Below, piece after piece: positions 1 through 4,958 of a stretch of 5,887 nucleotides of DNA (position 1 is its first letter; each line of letters starts with the position of its first letter). Origin of the DNA: Clostridia bacterium (GTDB lineage Bacteria > Bacillota_A > Clostridia > Christensenellales > Aristaeellaceae); contig JAFQGN010000120.1 in assembly GCA_017398245.1 (NCBI GenBank), positions 1-5,887 on the forward strand, given 5' to 3'. The notes under the pieces were generated by a model. That model ran no database searches, had not been told where the DNA came from, and saw only the letters and a list, made by a program, of their open reading frames with translations. A program made the position numbers and the translations under genes.

Positions 1-116
1 CGGATGCGGTCGGTGCGGTAGGCAAAAGAGCCGTCTGCGCCGTTTTTTGCCCTGCCGATGCGCTCCAGCGGGCGCTTCCAGTCTTTTCGGTCGATATAGC
101 GATGCTTGACTCCCAT
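1..116 (-). CDS. Hypothetical protein, 5' end only
   Basis: This is the first 38 codons of a gene that runs off the left edge of the window. The protein starts MGVKHRYIDRKDWKRPLERI and is basic and hydrophilic, with no signal peptide or membrane segment in the visible part. The start is supported by a GGAGGAA ribosome binding site at 119-125, four bases before the ATG. It begins 27 bases beyond the putative terminator of the upstream unit, so it is probably a separate gene or is reached by read-through. The visible part is too short to assign to a family. The opening loosely recalls short Bacillota proteins of the DUF402 type, but this is a memory-level impression and should not be relied on. 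Confidence 0.65.
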   Translation of the reverse strand, partial: MGVKHRYIDRKDWKRPLERIGRAKNGADGSFAYRTDRI

Positions 117-143
117 AGTTCCTCCATGATCGGGATATTTCTG

Positions 144-193
144 AAAAAAGCAGGCGCGCCGGGCCTTTCCGAATGCGGGAGGGCCGGGCGCGC
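144..193 (-). terminator. Putative Rho-independent terminator of the xpaC-telA-lemA-TPM unit
   Basis: On the minus strand, 10 bases after the stop of the 93-residue gene, GCGCGCCCGGCC (182-193) can pair with GGCCCGGCGCGC. This gives 7 GC pairs, one C-C mismatch and 4 more pairs, with a loop of about 16 bases. The right arm is followed after a few bases by six T residues (144-149 on the minus strand). The mismatch and the short gap before the T-run make it weaker than the terminator at 4382-4415. Confidence 0.65.
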
Positions 194-203
194 TATGATG
201 CTG

Positions 204-485
204 TTATCTGCCGCGGCCTGCTCCGCCGCCTCGGGAAGAACCGCCGCCGCCGACGCGCGGGCCGCCTCCGAAGCCGCCAAAGCCGCCGGGACGACCACCT
301 CCGCCGCCGCGATGGCCGCCGAAGGGGCCGAACGGGAACGGGCCAGGCCCATAATGGTGGTAATATCCGCCGAAGGGATGGCCGGGCCGGAACGGGCCGC
401 GGCGTCTCCTGCGCGGGACGGTCCTTCTGCCCAGACCGCCGCAGGCGATCAGGAGAAGGATAGCGATGAGAAAACCGGTGGACAT
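204..485 (-). CDS. Small single-span membrane protein with Gly-rich tail ending in GRGR
   Basis: This 93-residue protein belongs to no family I recognise. Residues 1-19 are a short hydrophobic segment (MSTGFLIAILLLIACGGLG). It is followed by a basic cluster (RRTVPRRRRR, residues 20-29), an aromatic Gly/Pro/His stretch (about 30-58) and a Gly-rich tail (59-93) ending SSRGGGAGRGR. The first 31 residues align without gaps to the 31-residue product at 692-787, with 19 identities including LLLIAC, GRR and VP. The tail ending matches that of the TPM protein upstream (GRGR before the stop). By the positive-inside rule the basic cluster would put the tail in the cytoplasm. LIAC also fits a minimal lipobox (Cys15), although the n-region lacks positive charge. 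The start is supported by AAGGAG at 496-501. It is the last gene before the putative terminator. Low-complexity Gly-rich reading frames can be spurious in GC-rich DNA. The paralogy and the ribosome binding site argue that this one is real. Confidence 0.72.
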   Translation of the reverse strand: MSTGFLIAILLLIACGGLGRRTVPRRRRRGPFRPGHPFGGYYHHYGPGPFPFGPFGGHRGGGGGRPGGFGGFGGGPRVGGGGSSRGGGAGRGR

Positions 486-495
486 GGGTTGTGTA

Positions 496-501
496 CTCCT
501 T
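496..501 (-). promoter_or_regulatory. Ribosome binding site of the 93-residue gene
   Basis: AAGGAG on the minus strand lies 10 bases before the ATG at 485. It selects this frame over the overlapping 114-residue frame that starts at 537, which has no such site. Confidence 0.7.
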
Positions 502-543
502 CCGGATGCTGTGTGCAGGCCTTGCCGGGAATAGCATCCGTTA

Positions 544-709
544 CAGCCTGCGGGTCGCTTTTTCGCCTGCGCCGGGAATGACGTTCGGTGCAGCCTGTGG
601 GCCTTTTTCGTCTGCGCCGGGATCGGCGTTCGTTACAGCCTGTGGGCCTTTTTCGTCTGCGTCGGGAGCGGCGTTCGTTATTGCCTGCGGATCACTTTTT
701 GCGCTTGCG
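544..709 (-). repeat. Tandem 45-47 bp repeat, about four degenerate copies
   Basis: On the plus strand the anchor CAGCCTG recurs at 544, 591 and 636, with a diverged TTGCCTG at 681, so the spacings are 47, 45 and 45. The two central units are nearly identical. Each unit continues with a run such as GGGCCTTTTTCGTCTGCG and ends near GGCGTTCG. The outer units carry two extra bases (CGGGTCGC and CGGATCAC against TGGGCC). The rightmost unit overlaps the 3' end and stop codon of the 31-residue gene, so the array probably grew from the end of that gene. On the minus strand two frames are open. The one in phase with the 31-residue gene encodes an Arg-rich repeat (NERRSRRRRKRPTGC). The other encodes DEKGPQAVTNADPGA, but its only nearby start is a TTG without a ribosome binding site. 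I treat the tract as non-coding. Confidence 0.8.
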
Positions 710-787
710 CCGGGTGGGCACGGCCCTGCGGCCGATGCCAAGGCAGGCGATCAGAAGCAGTACGATGATCAGATATTCGGTACGCAT
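692..787 (-). CDS. 31-residue single-span basic membrane peptide
   Basis: This short gene encodes MRTEYLIIVLLLIACLGIG (residues 1-19, hydrophobic) followed by RRAVPTRRKRKK (20-31, strongly basic), then TGA. AAGGAG at 795-800, seven bases before the ATG, is an ideal ribosome binding site. The gene lies 21 bases after the TPM gene stop, so it is very likely cotranscribed. Its 31 residues align gap-free to the N-terminus of the 93-residue product at 204-485 with 19 identities, which is the main evidence that it is translated. It may be a membrane anchor with a cytoplasmic basic tail. Alternatively LIAC (Cys15) could be a minimal lipobox, leaving a 17-residue basic lipopeptide. The frame remains open for about 70 codons after the TGA and encodes Arg-rich repeats, so it may be a truncated form of a longer ancestor. 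I do not recognise the family. Confidence 0.72.
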   Translation of the reverse strand: MRTEYLIIVLLLIACLGIGRRAVPTRRKRKK

Positions 788-794
788 ATCGTTT

Positions 795-800
795 CTCCTT
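795..800 (-). promoter_or_regulatory. Ribosome binding site of the 31-residue gene
   Basis: AAGGAG on the minus strand lies seven bases before the ATG at 787, within the 21-base gap after the TPM gene. Match and spacing are close to ideal, which is the strongest DNA-level support for translation of this very short gene. Confidence 0.8.
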
Positions 801-808
801 TTATTTGA

Positions 809-1897
809 TCAGCGGCCCCTGCCGCCACCGCCGCCGCGGCTTCCGCCGCCTCCGCCCGAACGGCCGCCCCCAAACGAGGACCTGCCGCCGCCGGAAGAGC
901 GCCCTCCGCCGAAGGAAGAACGGCTGCTTCCGCTAAAGGAAGAGCGTCCTCCTCCGCCATACGAGGAATGGCCGCCTCCGCCGCTGAATTTGGAGCGATG
1001 TCCACCGCCAAAGCTTCCGTGATGCATTCCGCCGCCAAATCCGCCATACGGGGAACGGGGCGGATGCGGAGGACGGGGCGGTCTCGGCGCGCGATATCGC
1101 GGCCTAAATACGCGCCACGGTCTGAACCACCATATGCTCATGCCCGCAGGCCTTGTTCTGCCGCGGAAGCCATAGGATACCCATCGCAGCGAGCCCACGA
1201 TCAAACTGAGGGCAAGGATCATCACCACAAGGCGGATAATGCTGCCGAAGAGCCCGAAAATGCTGCCGACAAAGGCAAAGAGCGCACCGAAAAAGCCCAA
1301 TTTTCTCTGCGGCGCGCGCGTATCGTTCAGCATGCTGCCGCCATAGACCCTGTCATCCTCTTCTTCGAACAGGTCGTCCGCGTCGTATTCGCGATATTTC
1401 ACGTTCGCGCCGTAGATGCCGGCCACGCGCTCAAAGAGCTTCTCAAAGAGCTTTTCCGCGCCGGCATCATAATTCGCACGGGCAAAATCGGGCTCGAGGT
1501 ATTTTTCAACCAGTTCGGCAAGATCGCCGGTGGACAGGTTGCGCTCGATTCCGCTGCCCTGCATGTACCAGTAATCTTCCGCGCCGATCTCCATGAGGAT
1601 GAGCACGCCGTTGTTCTTTTCGGCGGAGCCGATGCCCCACTCCTCGAACATGGTGTAGGCATAATCGCCAAGCTGCATGGAGCCGGCGGAATCGATTGTG
1701 GCGATGACGATCTGCGCGCCGCAGGCTTCATAGAGGGCGTCGTTATTGAGGACGATGGTGGCCTCGGTGTCGTCCGTGAGCACGTTCGCGCCATCGTAGA
1801 CATAGAACAGGTCGTTAGGCTGCACGACGGCCAGCGCGGAAAGCGGCATGGCCAGCGCAAGCAGCGCACAAACGAGCCAGACAAGGGTCTTTTTCAT
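809..1897 (-). CDS. TPM-domain (YgcG-like) membrane protein with Gly/Ser/Arg-rich tail
   Basis: This is a 362-residue membrane protein. Residues 1-23 form a signal peptide (MKKTLVWLVCALLALAMPLS, then ALA). A TPM domain covers about 30-165, with VYDGANVLTDD (33-43), IVIATIDS (63-70) and the typical W-x-IG...KNNGVLIL block (87-101). An acidic linker follows (172-183), then a hydrophobic region at about 200-238 that could cross the membrane once or twice. After that come a Pro/Arg-rich stretch (259-282) and a Gly/Ser/Arg tail (284-362) ending GGGGGRGR. TPM domains of this kind occur in secreted or membrane-anchored proteins, often beside lemA as here, and their biochemical role is poorly defined. 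With one crossing the basic tail would be cytoplasmic and the TPM domain outside. I chose the ATG at 1897 because AGGAG sits seven bases upstream; the in-frame ATG at 1903 is only one base from it. The gene starts 19 bases after the lemA-like stop. Confidence 0.9.
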   Translation of the reverse strand: MKKTLVWLVCALLALAMPLSALAVVQPNDLFYVYDGANVLTDDTEATIVLNNDALYEACGAQIVIATIDSAGSMQLGDYAYTMFEEWGIGSAEKNNGVLILMEIGAEDYWYMQGSGIERNLSTGDLAELVEKYLEPDFARANYDAGAEKLFEKLFERVAGIYGANVKYREYDADDLFEEEDDRVYGGSMLNDTRAPQRKLGFFGALFAFVGSIFGLFGSIIRLVVMILALSLIVGSLRWVSYGFRGRTRPAGMSIWWFRPWRVFRPRYRAPRPPRPPHPPRSPYGGFGGGMHHGSFGGGHRSKFSGGGGHSSYGGGGRSSFSGSSRSSFGGGRSSGGGRSSFGGGRSGGGGGSRGGGGGRGR

Positions 1898-1904
1898 TTC
1901 CATT

Positions 1905-1909
1905 CTCCT
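1905..1909 (-). promoter_or_regulatory. Ribosome binding site deciding the TPM gene start
   Basis: The minus strand reads AAAAAGGAGAATGGAAATG. AGGAG is seven bases from the second ATG (1897) and one base from the first (1903), so the second ATG is the better start. The resulting protein opens MKKTLVWL, a normal signal-peptide n-region. Confidence 0.75.
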
Positions 1910-1916
1910 TTTTGCA

Positions 1917-2477
1917 TCAGCGGAACAGAGTGAGCTGGCCGACGCCGGAGACCATGGCCACGAGATTGGCCGGGAAGACTCCGATGGTGCGGTTGAATTC
2001 CTCGGCAAGGGAATTGTAGCCGTCGCGCGAGATAGTCAGGCCGCGGGAGGTGAATTCCTTATACTGGGAAAGGGCGTAGGTGGCGTCGGTTTCGGAAAGA
2101 TCTGCGTTTTCCAGCTCGGTATACAGAGCTTCCACCGTGCGGCCGAGCGCATCGTTGGCGCGCTTCATGGCCGAGGTATCGTCGTTTTTCACGTTCACAA
2201 TCTCGTTCGCAGCCGCCTCGGCTTTCTGTCCGATATCCTGCGGAATCTCGTTATAGCGCAGGGCAAGAGCAGCGAGATTATAGGCGCAGTCGGCACGTTC
2301 CTGCAAGTCGGTATAGACGCACAGGCCATCGCCGTTCACGCCGGTACGGAAGACCTGCATGACATCGGCCCGGAGGGAGCGCAGCCCTCCCCCGCCGCTG
2401 AGCGCGATGGAAAGCACGACGACGACGGCCAGCACGATGAACGCGAGGGGCCTGTTTTCATTGATCTTATTCTTCAT
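1917..2477 (-). CDS. Divergent LemA-family membrane protein
   Basis: This 186-residue protein has a short basic N-terminus, one membrane segment (about 11-27, LAFIVLAVVVVLSIALS) and a mostly helical remainder. LemA proteins have an N-terminal anchor followed by a helical bundle. The C-terminal part fits best: YNSLAEEFNRTIGVFPANLV (154-173) matches the family pattern YN...FN..i..fP..lvA. The segment after the anchor diverges: the usual block around RYDLIPNLV is replaced by LQERADCAYNLAALALRY (58-75). The ATG begins on the base after the telA TAA, so translation is probably coupled. A GAGGA inside the telA 3' end can serve as ribosome binding site. Its place between telA and a TPM gene supports the LemA call, since lemA and TPM genes are frequent neighbours. 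Its role in the envelope is not established. Confidence 0.75.
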   Translation of the reverse strand: MKNKINENRPLAFIVLAVVVVLSIALSGGGGLRSLRADVMQVFRTGVNGDGLCVYTDLQERADCAYNLAALALRYNEIPQDIGQKAEAAANEIVNVKNDDTSAMKRANDALGRTVEALYTELENADLSETDATYALSQYKEFTSRGLTISRDGYNSLAEEFNRTIGVFPANLVAMVSGVGQLTLFR

Positions 2478-3596
2478 TTAGTTCCTCATCTCCAGAAGCT
2501 TAGCCTTGAGCTGGTTTTCGATGGCGCGCAGTTCACCCTCCGCTGCCTGACGCTTGGCGCGGCCTTCCTGCTGGATGGAGAGCACTTCGTCCATGGTTTC
2601 GATGAGAGTGGCGTTGGTCTGGGTCAGGGTCTCGATATCGACGATGCCGCGTTCGGCCTCGCGCGCGGTGGCGGTGGTAGCCATCTTGAGGGCTTCGGCG
2701 TTGCGCTTGAGCAGATCGTTGGTCAGATCGGTCACGCTCCTCTGGGCTTCCATGGCGCTCTGGCTATGGCCGAGGCCGAGGGCGAGCACCATCTGGCTCT
2801 TCCAGAGCGGGATGGTGTTGACCAGAGAAGACTGGATCTTTTCCGCCATGAGCTGGTTGGAGTTCTGGATGAGGCGGATCTGCGGGGCCATCTGGATGGA
2901 GATATTGCGGGTCAGTTCCAGATCGTGCACCTTTTTCTCAAAGCGGTCGATCTTATTGGCCAGATCGTTGGCGGCCTGCGCGTCCTCCGGAAGGCCGGAA
3001 GCCTGCGCGCGTTCGCGCGCCTGCGCAAGCTCGGTTTCGCGCACCTGCACAAGACGGCGCTTGCCGGCCTCGATATACATGGAGAGCTCCTTGAAATACT
3101 TGAGGTTCTCTTCATAGAGCATATCAAGGGTGGAAATATCCTTCAGAAGGGTGATCTGGTGGCCTTCGAGGGCTTCCACGATGGTATTGACGTTGGTTTC
3201 TGCCTCTTCGTAGCGGGCCTGCAGCTGGCTGAGCTTATTGCCGGCCTTTTTGAACAGGCCGAAGAAGCCGCGGGGCTCGTCCTCTTCGATGGAGAAGCCG
3301 CGAAGCTCGGTCACAAGGCCGGTGATCATATCGCCCACCTGGCCGAGATCGTTGGTCTGGACATTGGCCAGAGCGGTGTCAGAGAAAGAGGCGATATTCT
3401 GCTGCGCCTGAGCGCCGTAGGAGAAGACGAGGGTGGCATCCTTGATGTCGATCTGCTTGGAGAAGGTTTCGATCATCTCGTTCTCTTCCGGGGTGTAGAC
3501 GGGCTCCATGGGCGCGGGTTCAGGCTTCTTTTCCACGATGGGGGCGGGTTCGGTGGTGTTCAGGTTCGGCGTCAGAGTCAGCTTGATTTCGCTCAT
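2478..3596 (-). CDS. telA: TelA/KlaA-family toxic anion resistance protein
   Basis: This 372-residue soluble protein is close to the usual family length. A Pro/Glu-rich N-terminus (about 15-40) precedes long helices that look coiled-coil prone, notably 120-145 and 160-235. The family signature is clear in QIRLIQNSNQLMAEKIQSSL (239-258) and the following NTIPLWKSQMVLALGL (260-275). GFFGLFKKAGNKL (110-122) is also typical. TelA proteins were named for tellurite resistance, and homologues have been linked to tolerance of cell-envelope antimicrobials such as nisin. The molecular activity is unknown. The start ATG overlaps the xpaC stop (ATGA, 3593-3596), and AAGGAGG at 3607-3613 serves as ribosome binding site ten bases upstream. 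Cotranscription with xpaC matches the Bacillus xpaC-yaaN arrangement and suggests the two products act together, with XpaC as the membrane partner (inference). Confidence 0.95.
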   Translation of the reverse strand: MSEIKLTLTPNLNTTEPAPIVEKKPEPAPMEPVYTPEENEMIETFSKQIDIKDATLVFSYGAQAQQNIASFSDTALANVQTNDLGQVGDMITGLVTELRGFSIEEDEPRGFFGLFKKAGNKLSQLQARYEEAETNVNTIVEALEGHQITLLKDISTLDMLYEENLKYFKELSMYIEAGKRRLVQVRETELAQARERAQASGLPEDAQAANDLANKIDRFEKKVHDLELTRNISIQMAPQIRLIQNSNQLMAEKIQSSLVNTIPLWKSQMVLALGLGHSQSAMEAQRSVTDLTNDLLKRNAEALKMATTATAREAERGIVDIETLTQTNATLIETMDEVLSIQQEGRAKRQAAEGELRAIENQLKAKLLEMRN

Positions 3597-4249
3597 TTGA
3601 TGTTGTCCTCCTTCATGATCTTCCTGACGCCGTCATCGGTCAGACCGTCTGCGGCGATCATGGCTTCCATTACGTCGATATCGCTGGAGACGTCCATGGC
3701 CTCCGCGCGATACAGGTTATCGAGTTGCTTTTCGAAGGCGTCGGCGATCATGCCGATGCTGGAGCGGATATCGGCAAGGGCTTTGCCGACGTGCTCGCCC
3801 TGGCCGCCCACTTCGCGCAGGGTGAAATAATGCTGCATGAGCTTGGCGGTGGTGGGCAGGTAATAGTTCATGAACTTTCGCACCTGCTGGGCCTTTTCAG
3901 GCTTCTGGGCAACGGCCTCGAAGACCTTCATGCCAGCGGCGTACATGCGCTCGATCTGGCTGTCGATCGACTCGTCGCCTGTGGGCTTTTCCTTGAGCGC
4001 GCGCAGCTGGGCGCGGCCGTCTTCCACCTGCTTGTCGACATCCTTATTGCCGGTATCGATCTTGCTTTCGACTTCGACCTCGCGGCCCTTGAAGAACAGG
4101 CGCTCGCTGAGCAGGTAGGCAAAGACGCTCCAGACCACGGCCCAGAGGAAGGCCTTGCCGGTGTAGAGCGGGTTCTTCATGGAGTACAGGGCAAAAACCG
4201 CTGCGGCGATATAGACCGGCCATGCCGATCGGATCCGTTTCTTCTTCAT
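3593..4249 (-). CDS. xpaC: XpaC-family membrane protein
   Basis: This 218-residue protein belongs to the family named for 5-bromo-4-chloroindolyl phosphate hydrolysis, a phenotype-based name that does not prove enzymatic activity. Two membrane segments lie near the N-terminus (about 10-24 and 32-48), followed by a cytoplasmic helical domain. The conserved core is RKFMNYYLPTTAKLMQHYFT (124-143), followed by a helix with IADAFEKQLDNLYRAEAMDV (168-187) and a C-terminal region with DIDVMEAMIAADG (190-202). The frame stays open upstream, but the ATG at 4249 is chosen because AAGGGAAG lies seven bases before it and the promoter -10 box ends only about 26 bases upstream. That rules out starts beyond the promoter and makes the in-frame ATG at 4267 unlikely. 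It is the first gene of its operon and overlaps telA by four bases. Confidence 0.92.
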   Translation of the reverse strand: MKKKRIRSAWPVYIAAAVFALYSMKNPLYTGKAFLWAVVWSVFAYLLSERLFFKGREVEVESKIDTGNKDVDKQVEDGRAQLRALKEKPTGDESIDSQIERMYAAGMKVFEAVAQKPEKAQQVRKFMNYYLPTTAKLMQHYFTLREVGGQGEHVGKALADIRSSIGMIADAFEKQLDNLYRAEAMDVSSDIDVMEAMIAADGLTDDGVRKIMKEDNIK

Positions 4250-4256
4250 TGCATCG

Positions 4257-4264
4257 CTTCCCTT
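4257..4264 (-). promoter_or_regulatory. Ribosome binding site of xpaC
   Basis: AAGGGAAG on the minus strand, seven bases before the ATG at 4249, fixes the xpaC start. The alternative ATG at 4267 lies at about the expected transcription start and would have no leader. Confidence 0.7.
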
Positions 4265-4274
4265 CATACTTATT

Positions 4275-4303
4275 ATTGTACCCGAAAGTGGGCCGCAAGG
4301 CAA
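4275..4303 (-). promoter_or_regulatory. Sigma-A-type promoter of the xpaC unit
   Basis: On the minus strand TTGCCT (4298-4303) and TACAAT (4275-4280) are separated by exactly 17 bases. TACAAT matches the -10 consensus at five of six positions, and TTGCCT matches the -35 at four of six. A T-rich stretch (TTTTTATTG) overlaps the -35 upstream. Transcription would start near 4268, giving a leader of about 20 bases that contains the xpaC ribosome binding site. It lies between the terminator of the preceding unit and xpaC, where a promoter is expected. I see no clear operator. Confidence 0.75.
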
Positions 4304-4381
4304 TAAAAACAGACCATAAACCTGCAACCGGTATTCGAAATGTCGGTTTTCGCGCTTTATCGTCTGTTCGTTTAGGCCCAT
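4304..4381. other. Intergenic spacer without recognised content
   Basis: These 78 bases between the HAD gene terminator and the xpaC promoter are more AT-rich than the genes. I see no gene, convincing hairpin or direct repeat in them. They could hold upstream regulator sites for the xpaC promoter. Confidence 0.4.
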
Positions 4382-4415
4382 AAAAAGCCCCGGGAGAGAT
4401 CGTTTCTCCCGGGGC
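4382..4415 (-). terminator. Rho-independent terminator of the cysE-HAD unit
   Basis: On the minus strand, 7 bases after the HAD gene stop, GCCCCGGGAGA (4405-4415) and TCTCCCGGGGC (4387-4397) form a perfect 11-bp stem with a 7-base loop, followed directly by TTTTTAT. The strong GC stem and immediate T-run make it a textbook terminator, separating this unit from the xpaC unit. Confidence 0.95.
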
Positions 4416-4422
4416 GAAGGTT

Positions 4423-4956
4423 TTAGCGGATGATCTTTTCTGCTGCGTCGAGGGCGTTTTCGGCGATGATATCGGCCTCGTGTCCGGCCCATGTACGTCG
4501 GAATTGGGCAAGACTTGCGCGGCCGCCGCCGGTGCGCACGAGCACGCCTTTGCAGCGCGCGTTGTGCGCAAGGACGATCTCGTTTTTGCCCATATCGCCC
4601 ACAACAAAGCATTTTTGCACATCCAGACCGTATTTTTCCACGCAGATATCCACAAGGCCGGTCTTCGGCTTTTTGCAGGCGCAGCCTTCGGCATTGGTAT
4701 GCGGGCAGACGAGCAGATCATCGATGAAGGGGCCGAAGAGCGTGCGGATGCGGTTTTCGTGGGCCGCATAGGTTTCCGGGGAAAGCTCGCCCTTGCCGAT
4801 GCGGCTCTGGTTGGTGACGATGATGTTCAGAAAGCCGGCTCTTTTTGTGGTTTCGAGCGCTTCCTTTGCAAAGGGGAACGGTTCGAACTCCTCGATTTTA
4901 CCGGTGGCCTCTCCGCCAAGAGTTCCCTGCAGATCCCAGAAAACAGCTTTTTTCAT
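4423..4956 (-). CDS. HAD-IIIA family phosphatase-like protein (GmhB/HisB-type, zinc site)
   Basis: This 177-residue protein is a single small HAD domain of the GmhB/histidinol-phosphatase type. Motif I is FWDLQGTL (6-13), with Asp8 as nucleophile. Motif II is VTNQS (47-51). CPHTNAEGCACKKPKTG (84-100) provides the zinc ligands Cys84, His86, Cys92 and Cys94 of the GmhB-type loop together with the motif III lysine. Motif IV is VGDMGKN (119-125) with Asp121. The general acid/base position two residues after the nucleophile is Gln10 instead of Asp, and the second acidic position of motif IV is Asn125. I recall related Bacillota proteins with DLQGTLGG, so Gln may be normal in this subfamily. The substrate cannot be predicted. 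The start at 4956 is preferred because GGTGA lies seven bases upstream. The ATG at 4962 is also possible, would overlap cysE by four bases, and adds two residues. It is cotranscribed with cysE and followed by a strong terminator. Confidence 0.88.
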   Translation of the reverse strand: MKKAVFWDLQGTLGGEATGKIEEFEPFPFAKEALETTKRAGFLNIIVTNQSRIGKGELSPETYAAHENRIRTLFGPFIDDLLVCPHTNAEGCACKKPKTGLVDICVEKYGLDVQKCFVVGDMGKNEIVLAHNARCKGVLVRTGGGRASLAQFRRTWAGHEADIIAENALDAAEKIIR

Positions 4957-4958
4957 GG

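Noticed and set aside
193..537. Minus-strand 114-codon Arg/Pro-rich frame overlapping the 93-residue gene
   Set aside because: It is the alternative frame of the Gly-rich tail with no good ribosome binding site. The overlapping frame has AAGGAG and a paralogue.
541..741. Minus-strand 66-codon frame with 15-residue repeats DEKGPQAVTNADPGA
   Set aside because: It starts with TTG inside the 31-residue gene, has no ribosome binding site, and its frame does not persist through all repeat units because of the 2-base indel. It is noted as a second open frame of the repeat tract.
809..1048. GGC/GGT-rich low-complexity DNA as a non-coding repeat
   Set aside because: It is explained by the Gly/Ser/Arg-rich tail of the TPM protein, in frame to its stop, as is common for this family.
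968..1933. Plus-strand open frame of 321 codons opposite the TPM gene
   Set aside because: It mirrors the TPM coding region, including its Gly-rich low-complexity part, and lacks family features or a credible start.
1848..3830. Plus-strand open frame of 660 codons opposite telA, the lemA-like gene and parts of their neighbours
   Set aside because: It is antisense to three genes with clear family matches and ribosome binding sites. It shows no recognisable domain and has no good ribosome binding site. Long antisense frames are expected in GC-rich coding DNA.
4250..4612. Upstream extension of the xpaC frame to 4612
   Set aside because: It runs through the promoter, the terminator and the HAD gene, and the region before 4249 shows no XpaC family sequence.
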